Assembly (NCBI GenBank): GCA_022495005.1
Contig: JAGYXB010000456.1
Span: forward strand, 930,001 to 994,000
Source of the DNA: Rhyacophila brunnea
Taxonomy: Eukaryota; Arthropoda; Insecta; Trichoptera; Rhyacophilidae
DNA: 64,000 nucleotides
Direction of reading: 5' to 3'
Notes under the pieces: generated by a model
Databases searched by the model: none
What the model saw: the letters and a program-made list of their open reading frames with translations, nothing else
Told to the model about the DNA's origin: nothing
In this document: one piece after another, positions 48,203-60,300 of the stretch
Layout of the letters: each line of letters starts with the position of its first letter
Numbering within the stretch: position 1 is the stretch's first letter
Translations under genes and position numbers: made by a program

Positions 48203-51200
48203 CTTATTTTCCCCCATCGGTTAAAAAATAGCGCGATCGCCGCCACCCATAACAAAAGCACCAACAGGACAATAAGCGCCTCTTCAGCCCTCACCACGAC
48301 GCCAGCGCCATCTGCGAACAATATAATAGAGATGATAATATACAAATAAAATCGACAATAGAAAACAGTCATAGAAATAATTTTAATATAAAATATTGGG
48401 AATTCCTTATGTCAACACCCGTATTCTTTAGCTTTTTGGAGATATTATTATATTACGCCGAGAATTAGCTGATAACATGCAGAGCTATTTTAAATAGTTA
48501 ACACGTTTCCGTTATTTTTAACTCTGTTAAACCTGTTAAACCTAACCGATTTTTTTAAATTTTTTTTAAACGGTACATGTTCAAACACGCGCGTCAATAT
48601 CATTTTACTCCCTACTTCAATTATAGTTTGTCAATTTATGGCTACGGCCGTATGTTGTAGCTTAACCACTGGGGAATGACAAAAGAAATGGCGTGTTTCA
48701 AAAAAACACTACCTTATTCTTAGGTCAATAATTATTATAAAGCAATCATTATTCATAAGATATTTATCACACTTCAATGGTCAAAGACATAGCTTATAAT
48801 AAATATCTTTAGAATCAACTTCAAATGTGTTAATCTTGCCGATTTTTTGAATAATAAAATGCCTAATTCTTGTCAAATTTGGGATCACAGAGATTATCAA
48901 TATAATTTTTTATCGTGAATATTTTACAAAAATTATCTCGTAATAAATTATACTAATGGTTTTATAAATGCGTTTAAAAATTAATAAATGTAAAAAATCT
49001 TAACACCACTGCACAGTTATGTACCCAAATATGACTATATTCTAAAACATTAGAGCGAGAGGTTTAAAAGAATACTATTTTATGCAACAAAAATACTTTA
49101 TGCAGTCATCAAATATTTAAAATAACTATCAAGGATAATAAGGCTTCAAAATTATATAAATAGATTATCTACAACGTTTAAGGAGTGTCCAGGATCATGG
49201 TTTGAAAATACAATAAAAAACTCAATTTTGACCTTCGACGAGCATGTCCCCCCTTAAAGCTCCGACAAAATCGAGAGTCCTTAATCTTGAGACAAATTCA
49301 CTCATTTCTTTGACTGTCAATAATAAAATTGTCAGTGGAAAGACAGATAACTGATACAAAATAATACAATATTATTATCTCTATTGGAAATTTACAACAT
49401 TACAGTAAGGTTCGATAATTTTCACACTAAACAAGACATGGTCCGAGGCAGTAGTGAAAACTCAATACTATGACGTGATTATTTAGACCCTACCTTAAAA
49501 TAAATAAATTTTATAATATTATATTATACCAGTGACAGATTAACAAAGGCATCGATACGTAATATAATGTAATACAGCGATTTCCAAACTGGGAGGCGCG
49601 GAGTGTTGCAAAGGGAGGCGCGAAAAGTTTAACACAAATGTAGCCACAGGTTTTCAGTTTGAAAATGCATAGTTAATAAAAAACTTGGGGGCCCGTGCAT
49701 AACACACATCACAAATTTACTCTAATAGTTTAAAAAATGTCGCCTGCGGTGCTACTTTGTTTCAGGACTATTAAATATTTTAAATATGTGGTCGTGGGTT
49801 GCAATTATTTTATGGGATACCTATATGATGATTGATATACTTAAATGATAACTCCCGTGTATAATTTAGGAAACACTTCAGAGCACATCACTGCTCTTAA
49901 CCTCAGCGAGAGGTAAGTGGGCCCGCTTCAGGATGTGGGGCACATGATAGAATCCATTTGTCAATGAACGATGATGAATTTGGATTGACTACTAGTATTG
50001 AAAAGGAAAAATTGATAGAATTATCATGCGATATATCATTGAAACAAAAACCTTAGTTCAATTTTGGTTGAATCGAAGTGTAATAATATAATACTTTGTC
50101 AAGAAAAGCAATGCAAGTTGTAAGTAAAGTACTGCTACCATTGATTCGTAATATCATATTTATGCGAAACGGAATTTTCTGCATTAGCTGCAATGAAATC
50201 CAAATATCGATCCCGTTTAGTAGGAAAAGAGCACTTTGTGCTAATAAACAAGCACATCCATCGTATGAAAAATAAATAAATTTAAAAATGAATATAATAT
50301 ACCTAAGTAGTAAAACCTTGTTTATTTTTATAATTAACTAAGTTTTTTTTTCATTTTTATATTAGTACGTACATTGTTGGATATTTAAAAAGGTGTCTGT
50401 ATTATTTAATGAAATAAAGGGGGGGGGAGGCGCCAAAATTAGATTTTTTCAATAGTGAGGCGTAGTAACATAAGGTTTGGAAACCACTGATGTAATACTA
50501 ATCGCAGTACATATAAATATCTACACATGCGCTGCATCATATATTTAGCACTACCACCCATGCTTTGAAAGGCTGTAATAATCCATAGGTAAATTTATCA
50601 TGTTTTTTTATAAAACATCGTGATATTTTATATTTACCGCTAAATTATGGTTTTACCAATAAACGGATTAGTAAATTGTAGTAGAGTTGGAGGCTTCTAA
50701 TTATCAGCCTTTGAACAATATTAATAAATTAAAATTTAGGTAGTTTTTGAGCATTCCCAGAGTATTTCAAATAGCTAATGAAAATTAATTAAATTATTTT
50801 ACAAACACTAAAATATCCAATCAAATTAACAACTAAGTACACTTAGACGCTCTGTATACTTAGCCACGGAGGCATTATTATTTAGCCACACCATCATTAA
50901 TTATCAGTGACCCTTTAACTATCGATTTTTGGGAATTCAGTGTCCCGTAAAAGGTTAAGGGATTAAATTATAACACAATCAGTCCGACAAGCTCAGGCGA
51001 ATCCTGTCTTTGTAGGCAAATACATGATACTGGTTATATCTTGTTAACAAGGATACATAAAAAGGGTTTTCAAAATGTGTAAACACATACCTTTTTATTT
51101 TATAGCCCTGAATTATGAACCCTAAAGAGAAATTACTAGAATGAAGTCGCACCCGAAAAAGTAATTTGATACTCTCAATAAATTGCTCAGGGACCATTTT

Positions 51201-54200
51201 CACAAAATCTGTACATCTTATGGGGTACGCGAATTCAATTGATCTTATCAGTTACTCAAAAAAGATGACACTGGGACTTACAATGATAAACCTACAGTAA
51301 ATGGCATATTATATAAAACCAAATGTATGATATTTGTAATATGAAACAATGTATAGTAACATCTATCAACATAAGTTATATCTAATGAGGTCGGACGATT
51401 ATTAAGTACTCGTCACTCGAACATCATATTAATCAGACGATATCAAACCTTTCAATCAAGCAGCTCAAAGTTCAGTTTTATGTATAAAATTGCATGTTTT
51501 TTTGTTTTCAAAATTTTATTTTTCTGTACTTAGTATGTTTTTTTTATTTTTTGTTGTTATTGTTATTATTTTATATATTCTCTTCTTCTCTCTTGTGAGG
51601 GTAATATTTGTTATAATGTAAATCTCATGTTGTGCACGTCTTCAATTTAGATTTGTTATGTCCACAATGTTTTGTTTTCTTAAATTAATAAATTAATAAT
51701 TTTCCCAGTGAATTCGTGTACGTGCAATACCTTCACATCTCCCCACGTAATATCCCCATGTCCAAAACGTCACGCATATAAATAGCTAGCCTGTTACTTT
51801 TTACGGTGTGTAGTAACATCTAATGGTTCTCATGTGCGCGGATGATTAAAGGAAAAACATAGTTTACATTCTTACAAAAACCCACTGATATTCAGAGTAT
51901 GTACATTTCAGCAGCACCGCAGGCAAACAAAACATCTCTTCTCTATTAAATCTACGTTAGAAAGTTGTGATATTCACATATTTATTTTATTGACTACCCC
52001 TAAACAGTGAATAATCTTCCCACCCTCTTAGGACGTCACCGAACAATACCGACCACAAGTAACCACAAAAACGCGTCTAGGTTGATGTGATTTTGCGGTC
52101 GCTAATGGTTCGTGTGGACCTGCCTTAACATCGTTTACATTGAATGAATTTTTGAATTTTCGAACGATGGCCGAGTGGCTTAAATGCCGGCCTATAGAGT
52201 CGAGGGTCCCAGGTTCGAATCCTGGGTCTGGCATATACACATATTGTTTTTCAATTTGTGTATGAGTCAGAGTATGGACCTAATAGGTTGAGCAAGTGGC
52301 TGACATCCATTTCTCGTAAAAACAAAAATCTGTCAATACAAACCTCCACCCTGTGAAGGCCCATATGATCCTATTAGGATCGGACATGGTCGAAAGAAGA
52401 AGAAGAATTTTTGTTTATAAAGATAGAAAGCATTCTGTTATTTCTGTTATATTTTAATTTATTCTTTCACGCGATAACGCGAGAGAAGGGATTATTATTT
52501 CATTAAGAATTTATACTTCGACAACAGTTTTAATTTCAGTGTTGACTGACTATATTGCTGTATTTATGAAAGCATATATTTTTTATTGAAGAATAACAAT
52601 ACAATTATTTACTTATATTAAATTATTTCGTTTAAAATACAGTTGTGAGTTTACTGTTTTTCTCCGTTCTTTATTCAAATAATGTAAATTAACCCGGGTG
52701 GAGTGTTTTAAGACCCAAGTGATTAATCTTGTTCCCAATTTAGATCCTAAAAGTTTGACTCGATTGTTACATTCCAAGTGGTCTTCAGTAAGCTTATTAC
52801 AGACAATCTCAATTTAGAATGGTTGAAGTAAATAATTTTGAAAGACAAAAAAGGGTTAGGCGCGAGACAGTCGAGTTAAGTATTTGCTTTGTTTAAGAAC
52901 ACAGGTCCTCAACCCATGCGACGTGATTCACAGAACGGGGAGGGGGTTGCAAGGTGTTTGCTTAGGGTCACAAACTATTAAGGCTATACCTCAGTTGAGG
53001 CATGGTCTAAAAAGATCGTGGCTAGGCGATGCGCGGATTGTGCAAATGACGCGTGCTGAACGAAATATAATCTGTCATATAAATCCAACATACGTGCATT
53101 TAATGTTCTGTTTATTGTTTTATTAGTAACAACAATAATATATTCATTGACATGTTTTCTTTTTCAAGTAAATGGGTAACGTTTTTTAGTCGTCTTTACA
53201 CGATTTAAGAATGAATACCCCCGTTGCCATGACGAAACAAATTGACGTGTTCACAGCTTGACTTTCGCTCTCCGATTGCCAGCGAGTCCAAAATTTCGTC
53301 GCACTTATAGTTGAAAAATATTTGCCGTTTCACTAAAGTATGCTCTTAAATAGTAAACAGTTTTTTTTCCTCTGATGGAAAATTCAATTAAAATTAATTT
53401 TTAATCAGCCTTTTATGTCCGAATAACAGACTGCTGAAAATTGATCTTTGCAGAATCTGATTAATTTGAGTATAAAATTAATAAATTATGTAGGCAGGTA
53501 CAACGAACAAAATTTTTACAAAGAAAAAAACCAAATGTTAATTGAAACCCAATGAAATGTTTGCTAATTTAAAAGCAGAATCAAACAATATATCAGTGAA
53601 ATATAGGTACAGTCAAAAATAAAAAAATATAGACATTGATAATTCCGACCATGTCCGATCCTAGTAGGATCAAATTATGGGCCTCCACAGAGTAGAGGTT
53701 TGTATTAAGAGATTTTGTTTTTTTACGAGAAATGGGTGTCAGCCACTTGCTCAACCTATTAGGTCCATACCCTGACTCACACACAAATTGAAAATTAATA
53801 TGTGTACTTGCCAGACCAAGGATTCGAACCTGGGACCCACGGCGTTATAGTCCAACGCTTAAGTCGCGCGGCCACCGTGGGCGAAAATTAACGTAATTCG
53901 AGATGATAATTCACCCCAAGTAAAAACAGTACACCATTTTTAAATGTGTTTTCATCTCATATTAACAATGCATTTATCCAAATATTTTTGGAAATTGTAG
54001 GTTACTTGCGTTTATTAAACAAGTGTTTCCAACTTAAACACACGGGTTTTTTGTAGAGAGTAGATCTCCGATTTTTGGTTTGTCTAAATTTTATTAACAC
54101 ACCACCAAATGCCCACGATGGTCGAGCGACTTAAGCGTCTACCTATAAAGTCGTGGGTCCCAGGTTCGATTCATGAAAATGCACATATTGACATGTCGGA

Positions 54201-57200
54201 GTATGGACCTAATAGGTTGGGCAAGTGGCTAACATCTATTTCTCGTAAAAACAAATATGTTAATACAAACCTCCACTCCGTGGAGGCCATATTACGATCT
54301 TGTTAGGATTGGACATTGTAAAGAAATATATATTTTCTTAATTTACTTTATCTCACAGGACAAAATATATCGTCGCGTTATTGGATTTTGTCCTTCACAT
54401 TTTAGAAAACAGTTTGTAAAAACATAATATTCCTTTTCACGGCAACTATTTCAGTATTATAGGAGAAGTAATCAGTGTTACCATTAGTAAAATGAAAAAA
54501 AAACAGAATTAAATAATATTATCGTACAGTAAAAACAAAACAATGATTCGGATGGTCGATGGTGTGCGTGCGGATAGGTGCGGATGTTCAAGCTCTACTA
54601 ATGGTACTAATTACCTGGCAGCCGGTGTGCCTGTAGCGCTGACAACTGTACACGTATTCGTACGCATACAATCCACGAACCGAATCATTGTTTTGTTTTT
54701 ACTGTACGCGTATTACATACAGAATTTTTGTATTTTTAATGGTAACAACAAATAATTATAATATATTGAAAAAATGACTTGACAGAAACATAACGCAAAA
54801 TTGTGTAATTTACATAAAAAAACAATTTGTTTTATTATAAGTTATATACTTTATTTTAAGACTTAATAATTTACAGAGTTCATTTATCTACTTACGTAAA
54901 AAATGAAGAAAATTTCTGCACATATTTTTTTGAATAAAATTTACTGGTCATTTAAGTTTATAATCCGTACACTCGAAAAAAGTTGAGAATACGTGTTTTT
55001 CGAATAGAACTTTCCTTTTAACGGTTGTCGAATAGCAGGTTATTAAGTCAGATCCACTTTCCTTGGAATCGTTCGCTCGTTTTGCAAAACGTGCAATCTC
55101 AATTTCACTTTAATTGCTCTTGACTAAGAAAAGTCATTAACATAAATAAGTAACATTTTTTGTCCTTTGTCTTCAAGTTTCGAAGACACTGCTTATTACA
55201 AATTCAGCTAGTCACTATTTAAAGCTGTTTAAATATCTAGTTTCTATTTTGATAATTATAATATTTATATAATCCTGAGTGACTTACAAAGGAACGTAGC
55301 ATGTGATAAATAAAATCTCTCATTAACGAATTTCCTCTTATACATTTCCGTATGATCAAATTAAATTATTTATATATTACAAGCTGAAGTACCCGGCTTC
55401 GCACAGGGTCGCTTCGTGGATACATTTATCTTAGATATTTAAAAAATAATAATAAGTAATTATCTTTTTAATATTAAAATATCTGTGTAATACAATATGG
55501 CAATATGAAAATAATTCTAATAGGAGTAAAGGCCAAACAAAAGAACACTAAATAAAAACGAATCCAGAATATGCAAACGTTATTAATAGTATTAATATGT
55601 AGTAAAAAAATTAAAATTGGATGGAATAAACAGACAACAAACTTTGTATTTTATATAATACTAATTTAATTGGTATTATATAAAATACAACCTATATAAA
55701 ATATAACCTAATAACAGGTTGAACAAGTGGCTGACATCTATTTCTCGTAAAAACAAAATCTCTCAATACAAACCTCCACTCTGTGGAGGCCCATATGATC
55801 TATTAGGATCGGACATGGTCGAAAAAAAATAATATGTTTATGGGGGAATAAACTGCTTATTTTTTTCAATCACACGCATCCTATCTGAGTCTTGTCATTG
55901 TAACCTTACCTACCCTCGTCCTTATCCACATCCCCATAGGGATAATAATATTATATTGTATTGTATTAATACAGTTGTTATAATATAACCTAATACATAC
56001 ACATATTCATATTTGTTCCATCAATAACAATTGTATAATGAAGATGGATTATACGCAACTGAAGTTTATGTTGTTTCAGTAAACAGACATATTATATTAT
56101 TGTGTATTCCCGAGAATTTCATATAGGTACAAAGTTATTAGGTTAACATCGTGTGGCGTAGGCTTTACAAACACTCACTTAAGAGCATACTTCAGTGAAA
56201 CGGCAAATAATTTTCAACTATAGGTGCGACGAAATTTCGGATTCGCTGCCAATCGGAAAGCGAAAGTCGAGCTGTGAACACATCAATTTGTTTTGTGATG
56301 GCGTCGGGGGAATGAATTCTCTAATCGTGTAAAGATGACTAAAAAACGTTACCCATTTACTTGAAAAAGAAAAAATGTCAATGAATATATTATTATTATT
56401 ATTATTATTAGAACAATAAATATAACGTAAAATGGACGCATGTCGAATTTTTATGACAAATTATTATGTTTTGTTCTGCACGCGTCGTTTGCATAATCAT
56501 CGCGTAGCGTAGTCACGATCGTTTTAGACCGTGCCCCAGCTGAAGTATAGCCTTAATAACATTAATTTAATATTTGCCACCCTATACTATTTTTGTAAAA
56601 AAAACTATGGAAGATTATAAAAATAATACGTCATACATTTTTTAATTCCGTTTCGACGAATGATTAGACATTTTTACTATTATCGACCGAAGGTACTTGA
56701 TGGAATTTGCATTTAAATTCTAATGGATTTAAGTTTTGTACTATTCCATTTGAGTCGTTTGTTGCGACCCGGGTTTCACCTTTCGGCATCTTCATTTTCA
56801 TATTTTTTGTGACCTTTGACTTGACAGGTAGGTAATGGAGTTTTTACCTACTTTATTGTATTGATTTAATATAAGCTAGAGTTAAGAGTATTCATTGTCA
56901 GTGTGTGTTTGCCTTTGGTGAGTGTACACGGCGCCTGAAGATGCCGAAAGGCGAAACCCGGATCGCAAAAAACGACTCAAACAGAATAGTACAAAACTTA
57001 AATCCATTAGAATTATTTTTACTGTCACTAATTTACTAATGGATAAAAGTATCTGAAGGATAAACGTGCCCCCTTTAACGTTTGCTGATATGAATTTTAT
57101 TATTTCATTAACATACAGTTAAAAATAAATTTTATTTCCATTACAATTATGGTGTATGTTGAAAATTGGAGTTCGTAACGTATTTACAGTATCGTTTTCC

Positions 57201-60200
57201 TAGTCCAGGGTCGGCAGTTTGTCAAGTGAGAAGAGCCAAATTGTCAAGGAAATAGGATACCAAGGGTAACAGAGAGCCGCATATATATAATATACATAAG
57301 TATGTATATGGATATGGATTTTTAGGAGAAAAAAACGTTCAAGAATTTTTATTAAATAAAATAATTAGATTGGCATCCATGCATCGCTTTTGATAGCTTT
57401 ACTATATTTGGCAAGTAGTTACTTATTTTTTATTGAATATGTACATGATTGTAAATTTTCATAGGTTATTCTGCTTCTAAGTTTATTTTTTATTTGGTTC
57501 ATAGATAATAATGTTTGTTCGCATATATACTCGTATGTAAAGCCAAAGATTGTGAAAATACCAAAAGGTAGTTTTTTTAACGCGTCATAATAATATGTTT
57601 CAGGCAAACTATTCCATGTATCAAATTTATATTATTGTTTCTATTTTAGGCAGTTGTTTGAAATTGTGCTGAGAAATCAAATTGGATTTCTCTCTTTTGA
57701 GTACTTCCAAGCGACTGGTTAGATCTGTTAATTTATTACTCCACACTAAATCTATTAACTGTATCTGGAGTGGACCAGCATCTGTGTCGAATGGTGTCAA
57801 ATTAAATTCATTGGCATTTATTATGAGAGGACGTACCTACAATAAAAGCTAGTGTAGTCTTATTTGCTCTAAACTGGTGAAAACGTTCACCAAAACTATT
57901 CTTCATTTTTCTTAAGGACGGACATGCTCAGCGTAGGTCAAAATGGTGCTTTTATTGCATTTTTAAAGCATGATCCTGGACATACCTTAATCGTTGTAGA
58001 TAATCTATTTATATAATTTTGAAGCCTTATTATCCTTTATATATTATTTATTTTAAACATTTCATGACTGCATAAAGTATTTTTATTACATAAAATAGTA
58101 TTCTTTTAAACCTCTCGCTCTAATGTTTTAGAATATAACCATATTTCAGTACATGCATGTGTAGTGGTGTTAAGATTTTTTACATTTATTAATTTTTAAA
58201 CGAATTCATAGAACCATTAGTGTAATTTATATCGACATTATTATAGTGAAATATTTACAATAAAAAATTATACTGATAATCTCTGTGATCCCAAATTTGA
58301 CAAGAATTAGGCATTTTATTATTCAGAAAATGGGCAAGATTAACACATTTGAAGATAATTCTAAAGATACTAATTATAAGCTATGTCTTGTGTCTGTGAC
58401 CATTGAAGTGTGATACATATACTACGAATAATGATTGCTTTATAATAATTATTGACCTAAGAATAAGGTAGTGTTTTATTGAAATACGCCATTTATTTTG
58501 GCATTCCCCAGTAGTTAAGCTACAACATACGGCCGTAGCCATAAATTGACAAACTACAATTGAAGTAGGGAGTAAAATGATGTTAACGTGCGTGTTTGAA
58601 CATGTACTGTGGCACCCCCGTATGGACCCCATTTGGGGATGTCTCTGTGTATCTGGAGAGGCCCGAATCGGTATCAAACCCAACAAATAGTAAAGCGCTG
58701 ATTACGAAAATAAATAATAATAACAGAACCGAGCCGGCAATGCCGTAGATTATGACCGTTGAAATATTGCAACATCGCCGTCTTTCGACAACGGCTTTCG
58801 TTGAAAGCAAAACACAAGATGGCGGGCAGGACGCTGCCAGCAGCTAAATCGCAAACGCATACATTTCGTCCTTCGTAAAATAAATTATTAAAAATGTAAC
58901 TATTATATAATATTAACTTAAATATACATTGCCGTTTCTAAAACAATTCCGGTATGTGTTATTTGTTCACCTCCAAATCCTAAAATCCAGACGAAAAACC
59001 ATACTAAAGATAAAAGTGGCAGTTTGCTAATTACAACAGAACAATTAATGATACCCACCTTCAAAAAAACCGAAACTGAGCTAGACCAGAAGTGTGGTGG
59101 TTTATCAGTACCTAACCGATTTTTTTTTATTTTCCCTTGCAACAATATATTTAAAGCATTAAGATGTGAAGTAATGTCGACCATAAATTTTAATTTTTAT
59201 AGCCATGTGTCTTCTTCCAATTCTTGATGTTTGATGTTTTTTCGCGTGATGTGAGTAGAGAGTATGCCGTACGAGTCTAAGTTTGTTCAGTGGCTCTATC
59301 TCATGAACTCATAAGTTAATAAGGCTGCTTGAGATGAAGTGAAATTGGAGCTCATGTCTGAAGAGCAGCCGCAAACGTCTATGCAAAGAGCCGCATGCGC
59401 CTCGCGAGCCGCTTATTCCGACCCCTGTCCTAGTCTTCTATTGAATATTCAGGACGTGTCCGCCAAATTTAATATTGCTACATACACATAAAATAAATGC
59501 CAATTTCGTTGCATTTAAAAAAAATGTGGTGTCATATGTAAAGATCTCTTTTTATTTATATCATTCAGTAGCTTTGTATTAACTATTGTTATTTGCAACA
59601 TTTTTTAAATTTTGCCTCTAAATTCATACGTCTCTCCCATGGGCACTGTTAACCTAAAGTCGTGTAAATTCAGTCAAAACACACCCGAGTCCATGGCGAA
59701 CTTGAGTAACTGGTCCCATTCCCAGAAATGAAATTAATGATTCTTCACATCCATGTATAGTGTTCCGTGATACGCTCGATTAAGACCGGGCGTGGTGTAG
59801 GGTGGTTGTGGAGTGAGGCGATTATCATATTTGCATGGTTTTTTTGGTACTGTTCGGTAGTTTGGGTAAGTTTAGGTTAGGTTGGGTTAGGTTAGGTTAA
59901 GTTAGGTTAAGTTTAGTTAGGTTAACCTAACAAATAATCCAGTTTATCGGCTATTTTCAAAATGTGTTTTCTGCTGTATTCCTGACAACCGAACAGTACC
60001 GTTTTTTTCTTAAATACTGTCAAATCCAAATTAATTAATACTGTAGTATGTGGTTGAAAAACGAGTTTTATATAGGACCATTACAATAACGGTACGTATC
60101 GTAATTCGCGTTCGCAACTTTTACGTATATTTATGTGTTAGACTGTTAGAGGTAATCATATTAGTATAAATCAATAAACTGTATGGACTATATTTTACCT

Positions 60201-60300
60201 TCTAGCAGTGGATATCCATCAGTGGTGTTTCTGTCGTCAGGCCCTGTCCTGACGCTTACTTCTACCTCGGCTGGAGGACCTTCCACGCTCTCGTCCCATT
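48203..60300 (-). CDS. Gene D: two exons of a membrane-protein gene (partial)
   Basis: Two minus-strand exons were found by reading, too short for simple ORF calling. Exon i is 60300-60199: acceptor TTTGCAG, donor GTAAAA, open only in the frame giving WDESVEGPPAEVEVSV and then GYPLLE. Exon ii is 48311-48203: acceptor TTCGCAG, donor GTGAGA, open as GAGVVVRAEEALIVLL and then FFNRWGKIR. Exon i ends in phase 1 and exon ii starts in phase 1, so the frame continues with an Asp codon across the join. The result is an acidic, Gly/Pro-containing extracellular or linker stretch followed by a hydrophobic helix of about 20 residues and a basic end, typical of a single-pass membrane protein with the positive side in the cytoplasm. 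GC content is well above the surroundings. The intron is about 11.9 kb and full of transposons. Upstream exons probably lie beyond 64000; downstream exons were not located. Identity not known. Confidence 0.62.
48540..49253. mobile_element. TTAA foldback element E, copy 2 (inverted, one arm missing)
   Basis: Reverse-orientation copy. TTAA at 49254-49257 follows the arm end GACGAGCATGTCCCCCC. It stops at ACCTAACCGATTTTTT, without the other arm. Together with copy 1 it brackets exon 48203-48311 of gene D. Confidence 0.75.
49575..50489 (+). mobile_element. hAT element with transposase C-terminal remnant
   Basis: Termini CAGCGATTTCCAAACTG and, inverted, CAGTGGTTTCCAAACC. A perfect 8-bp duplication ATGTAATA lies at 49567-49574 and 50490-50497. 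Plus-strand frames near 50000-50270 give NTLSRKAMQV and later KRALCANKQAHPSYEK, matching the end of ZBED5-like hAT transposases. Confidence 0.88.
50498..51554. other. Intron of gene D or intergenic, nothing supported
   Basis: No exon with splice signals and no repeat with clear ends was found. Confidence 0.35.
51555..51700 (+). repeat. Non-LTR retrotransposon 3' end, second copy
   Basis: The block TTCTCTCTTGTGAGGGTAAT and the TTTTGTTTTCTTAAATTAAT end match 13090-13250 in inverted orientation. Confidence 0.45.
52161..52407 (+). repeat. tRNA-derived SINE, family 1, copy 4
   Basis: The best tRNA-like head in the window: GATGGCCGAGTGGCTTAAAT as D-arm/A-box and GGTTCGAATCC as B box. The body is complete and ends in AAGAAGAAG. 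Confidence 0.82.
52982..53345. mobile_element. 364-bp TTAA MITE, copy 2 (inverted)
   Basis: TTAA at 52978-52981 and 53346-53349. Same 364-bp length as copy 1. Ends GGCTATACCTCAGTTGAG and, inverted, GAGCATACTTTAGTG. Confidence 0.82.
53644..53882 (-). repeat. tRNA-derived SINE, family 1, copy 5
   Basis: Full-length reverse-strand copy. The end block is at 53644 and the head, with B box GGTTCGAATCC, ends at 53882. Confidence 0.8.
54111..54326 (+). repeat. tRNA-derived SINE, family 1, copy 6 (deleted)
   Basis: The head is intact with B box GGTTCGATTCA. A deletion follows the head, and the body is shorter than in the other copies. Confidence 0.75.
54527..54704. mobile_element. 178-bp MITE with perfect terminal inverted repeats
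   Basis: Perfect 25-bp inverted ends starting CAGTAAAAACAAAACAATGA (54527-54551 and 54680-54704), flanked by TA on both sides. The centre is GC-rich, without a reading frame of note. Confidence 0.85.
55705..55829 (+). repeat. tRNA-derived SINE, family 1, copy 7 (body only)
   Basis: Only the 3' body, from CCTAATAACAGGTTGAACAA to the GGATCGGACATGGTCG block and an A-run. The tRNA-like head is missing, as expected of a 5'-truncated retrotransposed copy. Confidence 0.75.
56183..56552. mobile_element. 364-bp TTAA MITE family, copy 3 (370 bp)
   Basis: TTAA at 56179-56182 and 56553-56556. Longer than the others largely because of an ATT microsatellite expansion near 56390. Confidence 0.82.
56716..57014. 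mobile_element. Repeat F, full copy with ~80-bp inverted ends
   Basis: Left end AATTCTAATGGATTTAAGTT and right end its inverted copy. The inverted repeats extend about 80 bp and include a stem-loop motif GATGCCGAAAGGCGAAAC. No reading frame. Confidence 0.7.
57916..58608. mobile_element. TTAA foldback element E, copy 3 (one arm missing)
   Basis: TTAA at 57912-57915, then GGACGGACATGCTCAGCGTA. It runs to GTTTGAACATGTACTG and stops before the second arm. Inserted in the hAT at 57206-59427. Confidence 0.75.
58583..58843 (-). CDS. Unexplained reading frame with a transmembrane helix
   Basis: Open on the minus strand from 58843 to 58583 with a strong hydrophobic helix (TVIIYGIAGSVLLLLFIFVI) preceded by Arg/Cys-rich residues and followed by a Ser/Thr-rich stretch. 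GC content and codon look are coding-like. There is no in-frame ATG. A TGCTGGCAG acceptor-like site lies at its start, in phase 1. It sits between transposon pieces inside the gene D intron. It could be an alternative exon, a captured exon or chance. Confidence 0.3.
   Translation of the reverse strand: MLAASCPPSCVLLSTKAVVERRRCCNISTVIIYGIAGSVLLLLFIFVISALLFVGFDTDSGLSRYTETSPNGVHTGVPQYMFKHAR
59868..59935 (+). repeat. Degenerate GGTTAGGTTA tract
   Basis: A run of GTTAGGTTA-type units with variants, followed by a diverged piece of repeat G (AATCCAGTTTATCGGCTATT). Confidence 0.5.

Larger units (their letters stand above)
57206..59427 (-). mobile_element. hAT element with split transposase, in the large intron of gene D
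   Basis: Termini CAGGGTCGGCAGTTTG and, inverted, CAGGGGTCGGAATAAG. A perfect 8-bp duplication TCCTAGTC lies at 57198-57205 and 59428-59435. The minus-strand transposase remains as two ends: about 59184-58918 (MVDITSHLNALNILLQGK) and 57607-57419 (FTYEYICEQTLLSMNQIKNK). Element E copy 3 and an unrelated GC-rich piece lie between them. Confidence 0.88.

Noticed and set aside
51770..51800. A TATA-box promoter (TATAAATA)
   Set aside because: No coding exon follows within a reasonable distance; common by chance in AT-rich DNA.
52161..52235. A functional tRNA gene
   Set aside because: The tRNA-like part continues into a SINE body shared by six other copies, and the cloverleaf is imperfect.
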